Source: Bacteroidota bacterium
GTDB taxonomy: Bacteria; Bacteroidota; Rhodothermia; Rhodothermales; UBA10348
Direction of reading: 5' to 3'
Length of the DNA: 64,000 nucleotides
NCBI GenBank assembly: GCA_029262855.1
Contig: JAJCYP010000041.1
Coordinates: 1-64,000 of the forward strand
The position numbers were made by a program, and so were the translations under genes. Of this stretch, positions 1 through 7,759 are shown one piece after another (the first letter of the stretch is position 1; each line of letters starts with the position of its first letter). Under the pieces are notes generated by a model, which saw nothing but the letters and a program-made list of their open reading frames with translations, was not told the origin of the DNA and made no database searches.

Positions 1-154
1 CAACAGTGGTGGCGCGAGTCCGCAACGCGTTCCGGAGACGGCATCGGCAGCTCCGGTCGCCGAGGGGGCCGCCAACGGGGCTGCGAAGCCGGCGGGGGAA
101 GCCAAGAGCGGGGACGACTACACGTTCGAGGCGGACGACGACCTCCCCTTCTAA
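1..154 (+). CDS. ssb: Single-stranded DNA-binding protein, C-terminal fragment
   Basis: Only the 3' end of this gene lies in the window; the reading frame enters at base 2 and stops at TAA 152-154. The visible 50 residues are a Gly/Ala/Pro/Ser-rich linker ending in the acidic tip DDDLPF, the peptide by which bacterial SSB recruits replication and repair partners. The OB-fold is outside the window, so the call rests on this tail, which is highly characteristic. In many Bacteroidota ssb lies next to gldE; here a GldE-like gene follows after one intervening transporter, which supports both calls. A strong hairpin follows the stop codon. Confidence 0.88.
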   Translation, partial: NSGGASPQRVPETASAAPVAEGAANGAAKPAGEAKSGDDYTFEADDDLPF

Positions 155-175
155 GTCGTGCATCGAAGAATCGGC

Positions 176-246
176 AGGCCGCTTCGACTCGCTTCGCACT
201 GTGAACTCACTCCGTGAACTCACTCCGTGAACGATCGAAGCGGCCT
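176..246 (+). terminator. Rho-independent-like terminator after ssb
   Basis: A perfect 12-bp inverted repeat, AGGCCGCTTCGA at 176-187 and TCGAAGCGGCCT at 235-246, is followed by a short T-rich stretch (TTCTTGTTATTAT). The loop is long, 47 nt, and is filled with a 13-bp tandem repeat, which is unusual for an intrinsic terminator. Confidence 0.65.
201..232 (+). repeat. 13-bp tandem direct repeat, about 2.5 copies
   Basis: The unit GTGAACTCACTCC occurs at 201-213 and 214-226, followed by the partial copy GTGAAC at 227-232. Its first 11 bases recur at 1729-1739 on the other side of the NSS transporter gene. The unit is nearly palindromic (GTGA-AC-TCAC). Confidence 0.85.
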
Positions 247-357
247 TTCTTGTTATTATAGCAGGGTTCGGTCAGATGGCCGCACGCGTTCGGTATTCTT
301 GCGTCACCTTCGGTGCGCAGGAGCCGCCCCCTTCGATAATCAAATCAGCGAATAAGC

Positions 358-1725
358 ATGGCGACAGTGTCGCGCGGCCAATGGAGCGGCCGCATGGGAT
401 TCATCTTTGCAGCCGCAGGATCGGCCATCGGCCTCGGCAATATCTGGCGATTCCCCTACAGTGCAGGAGAGAACGGAGGGGGCGCCTTCGTGCTCATCTA
501 TCTGTTCTTCGTCGCTGCCATCGGGATTCCGGTGGTCCTTTCTGAGCTGGCAATCGGCCGGACTACCCAACGAAATCCCGTTGGAGCCTTCAAGGCGCTG
601 GTGCCGGGCTCACTCTGGCCCTGGGTCGGGGGCCTGGGTGTACTGACGGGGTTTGGCATCCTGGCCTTCTACGCGGTGATCGCCGGCTGGACGCTGTCCT
701 ATCTCTGGGGAGCCCTCACGGGGGTCTATGGCGGCGTTCTGACGGCCGACGAGAGCCTGTCGCTCTTCAACGAGCTGATCACGGACCCGACCAAGGCCAT
801 CTTTCTTTCCGGACTGTTTCTGCTGCTGACCATCCTCGTCGTCCGTGGTGGAGTCTCCAAGGGCATCGAGCGGGTCACCAAGATCCTGATGCCACTACTG
901 TTGATCATCCTGGTGATTCTCGCCATCAGGTCGGTGACATTGCCCGGCGGCATGGACGGTCTGGTTTACCTGTTCAAACCGGACTTCTCCAAGATCACGG
1001 TCACCGTGGTCATGAGCGCTCTTGGGCAGGCCCTCTTCAGTCTCTCGCTGGGCATGGGGGCCATGATTACGTACGGCTCCTACTTCCCCGATGGAGAAAA
1101 CCTCCCAAACGCCGGTATCACCGTCGCCATTTTTGACACCGCCATCGCCATTCTGGCCGGCCTGATCATCTTCCCGGCGCTGTTTTCCGTGGGCGTGGAG
1201 CCCGGCGCTGGCCCCGGTCTGGTGTTCGTCGTCCTGCCTTCCATCTTTGGTAGCCTCCCGGCCGGCAACCTGTTCGCCATCGCCTTCTATGCGCTCCTCG
1301 CCATTGCAGCCTTGACCTCGACCATCTCTCTGCTGGAAGTGGTGGTCTCCTATTTCGTGGACGAGAAGGGCTGGAGTCGAAACAAGTCGGCGTGGGTCCT
1401 CGGGATCTTCTGCTTTTTCCTGGCCATCCCTTCAGCCCTGGCCAACGGCGCTTCGCCATTCTTCTCTGATTTCATGGGGACAGGCGTCGATTTCCTCAGC
1501 CTGAACAACAACCTCTGGGGCAACTACTCCCTGTCCCTCGGCGCGATAGCCCTCTGCATATTCGTCGGGTACAAGTGGGGCATTTCGAACGCCCTGGCCT
1601 CACTGGAGGCGTCGGGCCACAAACTGCCTGCGCCTGCCTTGTTCGGCTTCCTCGTCCGCTACGTCTGCCCTGTGGCAGTCGGTGCGGTCCTGATCTACGT
1701 CATCGTTACCGGGAATTACTTCTAG
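358..1725 (+). CDS. Neurotransmitter:sodium symporter (NSS/SNF) family transporter
   Basis: This 455-residue polytopic inner-membrane protein probably imports an amino acid or related amine driven by sodium. The N-terminus carries the family signature WSGRMGFIFAAAGSAIGLGN with GNIWRFPY just after it (unwound TM1 region with the sodium and substrate backbone contacts). The remainder alternates hydrophobic segments consistent with 11-12 helices, the usual size for bacterial members such as MhsT and TnaT. The ATG at 358 starts a short cytoplasmic leader. The substrate cannot be read from sequence. It sits alone between ssb and gldE, genes usually adjacent in Bacteroidota, and is flanked by short direct repeats, so it may be an insertion into an older gene pair. 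Confidence 0.9.
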   Translation: MATVSRGQWSGRMGFIFAAAGSAIGLGNIWRFPYSAGENGGGAFVLIYLFFVAAIGIPVVLSELAIGRTTQRNPVGAFKALVPGSLWPWVGGLGVLTGFGILAFYAVIAGWTLSYLWGALTGVYGGVLTADESLSLFNELITDPTKAIFLSGLFLLLTILVVRGGVSKGIERVTKILMPLLLIILVILAIRSVTLPGGMDGLVYLFKPDFSKITVTVVMSALGQALFSLSLGMGAMITYGSYFPDGENLPNAGITVAIFDTAIAILAGLIIFPALFSVGVEPGAGPGLVFVVLPSIFGSLPAGNLFAIAFYALLAIAALTSTISLLEVVVSYFVDEKGWSRNKSAWVLGIFCFFLAIPSALANGASPFFSDFMGTGVDFLSLNNNLWGNYSLSLGAIALCIFVGYKWGISNALASLEASGHKLPAPALFGFLVRYVCPVAVGAVLIYVIVTGNYF

Positions 1726-1728
1726 TGC

Positions 1729-1739
1729 GTGAACTCACT
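1729..1739 (+). repeat. Third copy of GTGAACTCACT, after the NSS gene
   Basis: An 11-bp exact match to the tandem repeat at 201-226. It begins 4 bases after the NSS stop codon, so the transporter gene is bracketed by direct repeats. Confidence 0.7.
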
Positions 1740-1765
1740 GGTGCAGACCATTCGTCTCACTGATC

Positions 1766-3142
1766 GTGGACCCCGACCCTAACTGGGCCCATAGCGCCAT
1801 CCTGATGATGCAGGGCGTCCCTCTGGACGCCGGAGTCATTCTATGGTCTGTGGCCGTTCTCGTGTCGCTGCTGCTCTTCTCGTCGCTGTTCTCCGGAGCC
1901 GAGGTGGCACTCTTTTCGCTGGACTCGGCGGACAAGGAAGCGTTGGCCGCGCAGATGGACAACGCCAGCCGGCGCGTGTTACGCCTTCTGGAGCGCCCGG
2001 GAGCGCTCCTGATCTCGATTCTCATTCTGAACACGGTGGTCAACGTCGGCGCAGCCGTCCTGTCCGCCGTGATCACACATGATCTGGCGGCCGCCTACGA
2101 TTGGAATCCTGCCCTCACGGTAGTACTGGAGGTCATTGCGCTGACCTTCGTGCTGCTGATTGTGAGCGAGATATCGCCCAAGCTCCTCGCCGCGAACAAC
2201 GCCCCACTCTTCAGCCGGTGGGTCTCGGGTCCCCTCCTGCTTTTTCACCGTGCACTCTGGCCGGTTTCAACCTGGGTTTCCCAGAGAATGCAGTCGTTCC
2301 ACAGCCGGTTCGATACCGTTCAAACGCGGCTCTCGGCCGACGACCTCAAGACCATGGCGGCCATTGGTGAGGCCCACGGCACCATCCAGGAGGATGAGCG
2401 AGAACTGATCCATTCCATCGTGGAGTTCGGGGAGACGATGGTCCGGGAGATCATGGTTTCGCGCCTGGATGTGGTTGCCCTCTCCTCGGAGGCCACACTC
2501 AGCGATGCCATCGCCATGATTCGAACCAGCGGGCATTCCCGAATCCCCATGTACGCCGGCCATCTCGACAACATTCTGGGTATTGTCTACGCCAAGGACA
2601 TCCTTCGATTCCTGGCCCATGATCCCCGTCCTGAGCAGATGGACTGGGCCAAACTGGTCCGAACGCCGATTTTTGTGCCCCTCAGCAAGAATCTCGATGA
2701 TCTGCTCACCGACTTCCAGACGCGAAAAACGCATATCGCCCTGGTGGTTGACGAATACGGCGGCACGGCCGGACTGGTCACGCTGGAGGATGTTCTGGAG
2801 GAGATTGTTGGCGAAATCCAGGACGAGCACGACGAGCAGGAGGACTCGTTGGTCGAAGAACTGGATGACGGTACCTATCGCGTGGACGCGCGAATTGATC
2901 TGGACGACCTGAACGATTACCTGGAGATGAATCTGGACACGGCAAGCTTTGATTTTGAGACCCTCGGAGGCCTGGTGTATGCCGTCGGCGGATCCATCCC
3001 CGAGGAGGGGGATGAAATCGAGTTCCAGAACATCCGCCTCAGGGTGGAGACCGTCGAGAACAACCGCATTGGCCAGGTGGTCCTCCGGGTGGAGGATCCT
3101 CCCGAGGAGAACGACCCCGACGCCGAGTCCAACGATATCTGA
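1766..3142 (+). CDS. gldE: GldE-like CNNM/CorC-family membrane protein with CBS domains
   Basis: This 458-residue protein has a DUF21/CNNM transmembrane domain (about residues 20-190, with FSGAEVALFSL near the start), a CBS pair (about 210-340, including SGHSRIPMYAG and VDEYGGTAGLVTLEDVLEEI) and a C-terminal CorC/HlyC transporter-associated domain (about 360-445). The GTG start at 1766 gives MDPDP, which resembles GldE N-termini. The general family is linked to divalent cation transport; GldE is the Bacteroidota paralogue implicated in gliding and type IX secretion, probably acting with the lipoprotein GldD. The link to ssb upstream and the porUV genes elsewhere in the window favour GldE over a plain CorC. 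No gldD is seen next to it, since purF follows. Confidence 0.75.
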   Translation: MDPDPNWAHSAILMMQGVPLDAGVILWSVAVLVSLLLFSSLFSGAEVALFSLDSADKEALAAQMDNASRRVLRLLERPGALLISILILNTVVNVGAAVLSAVITHDLAAAYDWNPALTVVLEVIALTFVLLIVSEISPKLLAANNAPLFSRWVSGPLLLFHRALWPVSTWVSQRMQSFHSRFDTVQTRLSADDLKTMAAIGEAHGTIQEDERELIHSIVEFGETMVREIMVSRLDVVALSSEATLSDAIAMIRTSGHSRIPMYAGHLDNILGIVYAKDILRFLAHDPRPEQMDWAKLVRTPIFVPLSKNLDDLLTDFQTRKTHIALVVDEYGGTAGLVTLEDVLEEIVGEIQDEHDEQEDSLVEELDDGTYRVDARIDLDDLNDYLEMNLDTASFDFETLGGLVYAVGGSIPEEGDEIEFQNIRLRVETVENNRIGQVVLRVEDPPEENDPDAESNDI

Positions 3143-3232
3143 AGGAACCAAACCGCATGAATCACCCGCTCTTCGCAGGACCGTACCCGATGCATCGGCG
3201 GGCCGAGAAACCTGGGGCATGTCGGACTATTC

Positions 3233-3259
3233 AACCGGGTCTTCGCCCGAACGGTTTTT
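3233..3259 (+). terminator. Possible intrinsic terminator or attenuator between gldE and purF
   Basis: AACCGGG at 3233-3239 can pair with CCC at 3246-3248 and CGGTT at 3252-3256 around a TCTTCG loop with a GAA bulge, followed by TTT. The stem is short and imperfect. It ends 27 bases before the purF start, so it could end gldE transcription or sit in the purF leader. Confidence 0.35.
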
Positions 3260-3286
3260 CCAACCCCACCCCGACGTCCCGCTGAC

Positions 3287-4786
3287 ATGGCCGAACTCAG
3301 AGAATACTGTGGTGTCTTCGGCGTCATGAACGCCCGGAATGCCGCCCAGATGACGTACCTGGGACTCCACGCGCTTCAGCATCGTGGACAGGAAAGCGCG
3401 GGGATCGTGACTTCGACATTCGACGAGGCCAAGAACCGCCACGTGATGCCGACCGTGAAGGGCGAGGGCCTGGTGCTGGACGTATTCCGGGATCCGACCA
3501 TATTCGACACCAAGCTGCTTGGGACCAAGGCCATCGGACATAACCGGTACTCCACAGCAGGCGCGGCCGGCAACACGTCGAACATTCAGCCTTTTGTCGT
3601 GCACTACCGGGGCGGAAACGTGGCCCTGGCTCACAACGGCAATCTCTCGAACGCGCGTGAACTGCGCGACACCTTCTCCGAGCGCGGGACCATTTTCCAG
3701 ACCACCAGCGACACAGAGCTGATTCTGCACCTGATGGCACAGAGTCCCCGTCGCAAGCAGGTCGACCGAATCATCGATGCGCTCGGCCAGGTGGAAGGTG
3801 CCTTCAGCCTGGTCATGATGACGGACGACGAACTCATTGCCGTCCGGGACCCCAACGGATTCCGTCCTCTGGCTCTCGGCAAACTCGCCGGAGGTGGTGC
3901 CGATGGGGGTGATGCCTGGTGCGTGGCCAGCGAGACGTGCGCCTTTGACCTCATTGGCGCGGAATATGTCCGGGACATTCAGCCCGGCGAGGTGCTGGTC
4001 ATTGATCAGGCCGGGATAGATGCCGGTGAGTTCTCACAGTTCCAGCTCGCGCAGAACCACGGCGTCAGCCAGTGCGTCTTCGAGTACGTCTACTTTTCGC
4101 GGCCGGACTCCCGGATCTTCGGCGAAAACGTCGACAAGGTCCGGAGGAAGCTGGGCAAGCAGTTGGCGCACGACGCCCCTGTGCCGGAGGACCCTACCGG
4201 CGGCAAGCCGATTGTCATTTCGGTCCCTGATTCGTCGAATACGGCGACTCTGGGCTACGTCACCGAGTCACGCAAGATTGGGCTCAGGGCTCGCTACGAA
4301 ATTGGTCTGATTCGGAATCACTACGTCGGGCGAACCTTCATCGCACCTGGACAGGGCCGCCGGGAGACCCGGGTCAGGAGCAAGTTCAACACGGTGGCGG
4401 GTGTACTCCGGGATCGGGTGGTCGTGATGGTCGATGACTCGATTGTTCGCGGGACCACGGCGAGGCAGTTGGTCCAGATGGTGCGACACGCGGGAGCCCG
4501 GGAAGTACACTTTCGCGTGGCATCGCCACCGGTGGTCAGCCCCTGTTTCTATGGGATGGATTTCCCGAGTCATGGCGAGTTGCTCGCCAACAAGTTCGGC
4601 GGAGACATTCAGGCCATGTCCGAGTGGTTGGACGTGGACAGCCTCGCCTACCTCTCTACTGAGGGAATGATGAAGGCGGTCAGGGCAGCCAACCCGTCCG
4701 GCCACGGGTATTGCAACGCGTGCTTCACTGCCAACTACCCGGTTCCGGTGGAAATGGGAGTTACCAAGGACGAAAACGAGTGGTAG
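3287..4786 (+). CDS. purF: Amidophosphoribosyltransferase (glutamine PRPP amidotransferase)
   Basis: PurF catalyses the first committed step of de novo purine synthesis: PRPP plus glutamine gives phosphoribosylamine. The 499-residue protein begins MAELREYCGVFGV; the Ntn nucleophile is Cys8, so a seven-residue propeptide must be removed, as in the Bacillus-type enzyme. The N-terminal glutaminase domain shows HALQHRGQESAG and GHNRYST; the PRPP-binding loop VVVMVDDSIVRGTT lies near residue 380. Cysteines in QCVFEYVYF, PCFYGMDFP and YCNACFTANYP match the positions of the [4Fe-4S] ligands of Bacillus PurF. A 42-codon ORF precedes the start but is not convincing. The gene follows gldE after 144 bases and is not linked to other pur genes here. 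Confidence 0.96.
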   Translation: MAELREYCGVFGVMNARNAAQMTYLGLHALQHRGQESAGIVTSTFDEAKNRHVMPTVKGEGLVLDVFRDPTIFDTKLLGTKAIGHNRYSTAGAAGNTSNIQPFVVHYRGGNVALAHNGNLSNARELRDTFSERGTIFQTTSDTELILHLMAQSPRRKQVDRIIDALGQVEGAFSLVMMTDDELIAVRDPNGFRPLALGKLAGGGADGGDAWCVASETCAFDLIGAEYVRDIQPGEVLVIDQAGIDAGEFSQFQLAQNHGVSQCVFEYVYFSRPDSRIFGENVDKVRRKLGKQLAHDAPVPEDPTGGKPIVISVPDSSNTATLGYVTESRKIGLRARYEIGLIRNHYVGRTFIAPGQGRRETRVRSKFNTVAGVLRDRVVVMVDDSIVRGTTARQLVQMVRHAGAREVHFRVASPPVVSPCFYGMDFPSHGELLANKFGGDIQAMSEWLDVDSLAYLSTEGMMKAVRAANPSGHGYCNACFTANYPVPVEMGVTKDENEW

Positions 4787-4949
4787 CGTGCGCCCAGCAC
4801 CCGCACCTAACCGGTTACGATTAAGATCGCGTGAAGATTGTCTAAATGGGTGAATTTAGGCCGCGAAGGGATTGTGAAGAGCTCCGTATTGCGTTTCCTT
4901 CCAAGCAGTCTCTCCCCTCACCCCCCCACCGAACCGGTACAGCCATCGG

Positions 4950-5042
4950 ATGCGCAATCCTATAGACAGTGCAATTCGGGCGATGACGCTAGGGGCAGGC
5001 GTCGTCGGTCTAATTGTCTTGACTGTCTTCCAACTCCTCTAG
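4950..5042 (+). CDS. Small single-span membrane peptide, 30 aa (unannotated sORF)
   Basis: I do not recognise this gene. Between purF and the terminator at 5098 lies an ATG-initiated frame of 30 codons plus TAG. The peptide begins MRNPIDSAIRAM and continues with an uninterrupted hydrophobic stretch, TLGAGVVGLIVLTVFQLL, long enough to span a membrane once; the N-terminal half is polar with net positive charge, suggesting N-in topology. It is followed by a GGGCTT/AAGCCC mini-hairpin and then the strong terminator, so it may be the last cistron of the purF transcript. The clean amphipathic-then-hydrophobic pattern argues for a real peptide, but chance cannot be excluded without conservation. Confidence 0.5.
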   Translation: MRNPIDSAIRAMTLGAGVVGLIVLTVFQLL

Positions 5043-5097
5043 CCCCCTCACCGCTGTTTGACTGGGCTTGCTCAAGCCCGACCGCAGCGACAGCTTG

Positions 5098-5134
5098 AAG
5101 ACACGACCTCGTTCCGGGGTCGTGTCTTTTTTTT
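5098..5134 (+). terminator. Strong Rho-independent terminator
   Basis: A perfect 11-bp stem, AAGACACGACC (5098-5108) and GGTCGTGTCTT (5118-5128), with a 9-nt loop, runs into eight or more T residues. It ends the purF unit and shows that the following glycosyltransferase does not start upstream of it. Confidence 0.93.
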
Positions 5135-5156
5135 GAACCCGCTTTTCCCAACCCGT

Positions 5157-6383
5157 TTGCGGCTACTCGTCATCGTCAACGTCTATCGGCCCGATCTGGG
5201 CGGCGGCGTCCTGTTTGCTGATTTTATGGAGGGGCTTACCGAGCGCGGCTTCGACGTCGAGGTTCGCTGCGCGTACCCATACTATCCCGAGTGGGCCGAC
5301 AAGACCGACCGGAACGGCCTGGCGATAGCCGAAAGTGTCGAGAATCGTGTTCGGGTTCGCCGGTTCGGCCTCTTCATCCCGTCCAGTCCGGAGAGTCTGT
5401 GGCAGCGCCTGGTCTATGAGGCCTCTTTCTTTGCTTCCCTGCTCCGTGTGCTCCCCGCCCCCGGAGACTTTGATTTGGTGATGGCCTACTGCCCGCTCGT
5501 CGGCGGCGTCGGATACGGTGCCATTGCCGCGCGGGCAGCGGGAGCACCGCTCTGGCTGAATGTTCAGGACCTTTCCGCCGAGGCGGCAACCACGGCCGGG
5601 ATTATTCGACATCGTGCTGCAGGATCGATTCTGACCCGTTTTCAGCGATTCCTTTTCAATCGGGCCGCCGTCTGGAGCACCATATCCCCGGTGATGCAGG
5701 ATCGGCTTGTCCCCCTCGCAACACGGGGACAGGCCGTTCACGACCTGCCCAACTGGCTGCATGGTTCGCTGGCGGATGCCATTGGGAGCACGCAGCGCCC
5801 GCGTGGCAGCCGCGCCGGCTCTACTCCCCACCTCCTGTACTCCGGCAATATCGGCGGGAAGCAGGATTTGATGGCCTTCTGCAAGGTCCTGGCAAACTCG
5901 AATGCAGCGTTCCGGTTTGAAATCCGGGGAGACGGCAGCGCAGCGGACGACGTTCGCACGTGGATTCAGAACAGCGGTGACCCGCGCTTCTCGATGGCAC
6001 CGCTCACGGATGAGGCCGGACTCGCCGCTGGGCTGGCCGCCTGCGATCTGTTCGTCGTCACGGAAAAGCGTGACGCGGGGGGCTCCTTCATCCCAAGCAA
6101 GCTTCTGCCGGCCTTCGGAGCCGGCACGCCGGTCCTCGCAGTCTGTGATGCCCAGTCTCCTCTCGGGAGGGAACTGAATGAGGCCCAGGCCGGGCCCGTT
6201 TTCGATTGGGAAACCGTCCATGAGATCGGCTCTCTTCTGGAGAACACCGGTGAGTTGGAGCGCGTACTTCCAGGGTGGCAGATGGCCTCGCGCCAGCGCG
6301 GGCTTCGCTATGACCGAGAACGGATCATTGACCGATACGCAGAGCTGATGGCGGAACTGGCTTCCGCCTCCAAACCGGTATGA
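5157..6383 (+). CDS. Glycosyltransferase, GT4-like (GT-B fold)
   Basis: The product is a retaining-type glycosyltransferase that probably builds a cell-surface glycan. The frame extends upstream to an ATG at 5058, but that would put a strong terminator inside the coding region, so I take TTG at 5157, giving MRLLVIVNVYRPDLGGG, the usual first beta strand and glycine-rich loop. The protein is about 408 residues, typical for the family. The N-terminal acceptor domain reads FMEGLTERGFDVEVRCAYPY; the donor domain has YSGNIGGKQDL near residue 225 and the late FIPSKLLPAFGAGTPVLAV, where the usual EGxPxE-type acidic motif is replaced by SK..A.GTP. The stop overlaps the next start by 4 bases (ATGA), so the two genes are translationally coupled. 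Acceptor and sugar are unknown. Confidence 0.82.
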   Translation: MRLLVIVNVYRPDLGGGVLFADFMEGLTERGFDVEVRCAYPYYPEWADKTDRNGLAIAESVENRVRVRRFGLFIPSSPESLWQRLVYEASFFASLLRVLPAPGDFDLVMAYCPLVGGVGYGAIAARAAGAPLWLNVQDLSAEAATTAGIIRHRAAGSILTRFQRFLFNRAAVWSTISPVMQDRLVPLATRGQAVHDLPNWLHGSLADAIGSTQRPRGSRAGSTPHLLYSGNIGGKQDLMAFCKVLANSNAAFRFEIRGDGSAADDVRTWIQNSGDPRFSMAPLTDEAGLAAGLAACDLFVVTEKRDAGGSFIPSKLLPAFGAGTPVLAVCDAQSPLGRELNEAQAGPVFDWETVHEIGSLLENTGELERVLPGWQMASRQRGLRYDRERIIDRYAELMAELASASKPV

Positions 6384-6784
6384 GTGAGATCATTCTTGTG
6401 GGAGACCGTCTGCTCGTCGACCCGGAAGAGGGCGAGCGGCAGACCGCATCGGGCCTGGTGCTTCCGGCTACTGTGTCCGAGCGCGACAAAGTCCGCGGTG
6501 GTCGCGTGGTGCGTGTCGGCCCCGGCTACGTGATCCCGAATCCGGAGTTCAGCGAGAGTGAGACCTGGGCGCCGTCACGTGATTCCGTTCGCTACCTGCC
6601 CCTGCAGGCACGGCCCGGGGATTTTGCCTTCTTCCTTCGAAAAGAAGCCATTGAATTGACCTTTCAGGATCACAACTACCTGATTGTTTCTCATGGAGCC
6701 ATTCTGGCCATAATCCGGGAAGAACCGGAAGACCTTCTGGAGAAACTGGACGGACTCGAAGGCCTCGGCGACCTGCCGGGCTGA
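6380..6784 (+). CDS. GroES-fold (Cpn10-like) protein
   Basis: This 134-residue protein has a GroES-like beta barrel at its N-terminus: GDRLLVDPEEGERQTASG with LVLPATVSERDKVRGG after it and VVRVGPGY, which copy the opening and mobile-loop layout of co-chaperonin 10. It is longer than GroES (about 95 aa), with an insertion after residue 50 and an acidic C-terminal extension (REEPEDLLEKLDGLEGLGD). Such stand-alone members occur in Bacteroidota away from groEL; there is no groEL here. Translation is probably coupled to the glycosyltransferase through the ATGA overlap. Whether it binds GroEL or has become a separate regulatory or folding factor cannot be told from sequence. Its stop abuts the convergent ricT stop with no spacer. 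Confidence 0.78.
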   Translation: MSEIILVGDRLLVDPEEGERQTASGLVLPATVSERDKVRGGRVVRVGPGYVIPNPEFSESETWAPSRDSVRYLPLQARPGDFAFFLRKEAIELTFQDHNYLIVSHGAILAIIREEPEDLLEKLDGLEGLGDLPG

Positions 6785-7759
6785 TCAGGCCGTTCCGGGA
6801 CGCGGCCGTTGCGGCATGTAGGGCCGTACGCTCTCCAGATCTTTCTGAATCCAGGCGCCGGTCTTGAGCTGAAGCAGCACGGTCTCTCGAAAGATGTCCA
6901 CCTTGCGCACGGTCGCGGGTCCGTCAGCCAACTCCAGTTGGGAGTCCACCGAGGGGAAACGTCTCAGGGCGGCCATGTACGCCTCCAACTCGTAGTTCAG
7001 GCAGCACTTCAGTCTTCCACACTGGCCTGACAGCCGTGCCGGATTCAGAGGCAGGTTCTGCGTCTTGGCCGATTGGGTCGATACCGGCTTGAACTCCTGA
7101 AGCCAGGTCGAGCAGCACAGTTCGCGGCCACACGAACCGATCCCGCCGATCCGCGCCGCCTCGTCCCGGGCTCCGATCTGCCGTAACTCAACCCGTGTTC
7201 GAAACCGCCGCGCCAGCTTCCGGACCAACTCGCGGAAGTCTACCCGATGATCGGCGGTGAAGTAAAACGTGACCTTCTTGCTGTCGAATTGCCACTCCAC
7301 ATCGACCAGCTTCATGGGAAGGGCCATGCGATCGATGGTCCGTCGCCCAATGAGGAATGTCTCGGTCTCCTTTTCCTTGTTCTCTTCCCAGCGGTTCAGG
7401 TCCTCCAGGGACGCCCGCCTCACGACTGCCGGGAAATCCCCGTCGACATCCAGTCCCTTGGAGCGCAGCCGGATGCGTACCATTTCACCTGAAAGATGGA
7501 CGGTGCCCAGGTCGATGCCTCGATCCGCGTCCACCAGGATGTGGTCACCGGTTGCGACGTCCATATCTGACGAAGACCGATAGAAGTCCTTTCGCCCTCC
7601 CTTGAATGCCACCTCAAGAATGGGAAACTGGTCCGCCTCGGGCGCGGCACCCATATCAGTCAGCCAATCCGCCGGCTGATTCGATGGACAGGCGTCCGTC
7701 CCACAATCGCCGGTTGAGCAGCCGCCCGACCCACCGGTTCCGCATGATTCACACGCCAT
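6785..7759 (-). CDS. ricT: PSP1-domain protein, RicT/YaaT-like
   Basis: RicT-family proteins act in the Bacillus RicAFT complex, which carries iron-sulfur clusters and affects RNA maturation; the role in Bacteroidota is less defined. The 324-residue protein has a cysteine-rich N-terminal tail (Cys3, 6, 14, 19, 24 in a Gly-rich context) and a central PSP1 domain with the conserved pairs CGRELCCSTW and CGRLKCCLNYELEAY, plausible Fe-S ligands. The ATG at 7759 overlaps the end of holB by 11 bases; the holB-ricT order is also seen in Bacillus and many other bacteria and supports the call. Transcription comes from upstream of holB. Confidence 0.88.
   Translation of the reverse strand: MACESCGTGGSGGCSTGDCGTDACPSNQPADWLTDMGAAPEADQFPILEVAFKGGRKDFYRSSSDMDVATGDHILVDADRGIDLGTVHLSGEMVRIRLRSKGLDVDGDFPAVVRRASLEDLNRWEENKEKETETFLIGRRTIDRMALPMKLVDVEWQFDSKKVTFYFTADHRVDFRELVRKLARRFRTRVELRQIGARDEAARIGGIGSCGRELCCSTWLQEFKPVSTQSAKTQNLPLNPARLSGQCGRLKCCLNYELEAYMAALRRFPSVDSQLELADGPATVRKVDIFRETVLLQLKTGAWIQKDLESVRPYMPQRPRPGTA

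Noticed and set aside
3157-3285. 42-codon ORF between gldE and purF
   Set aside because: Composition is Pro/Arg-rich with no hydrophobic segment or motif, and a hairpin runs through its end; more likely the purF leader.
4838-5098. 86-codon frame between purF and the glycosyltransferase
   Set aside because: Low-complexity Ser/Pro/Arg composition in another frame from the better 30-aa ORF, and it ends within the terminator stem.
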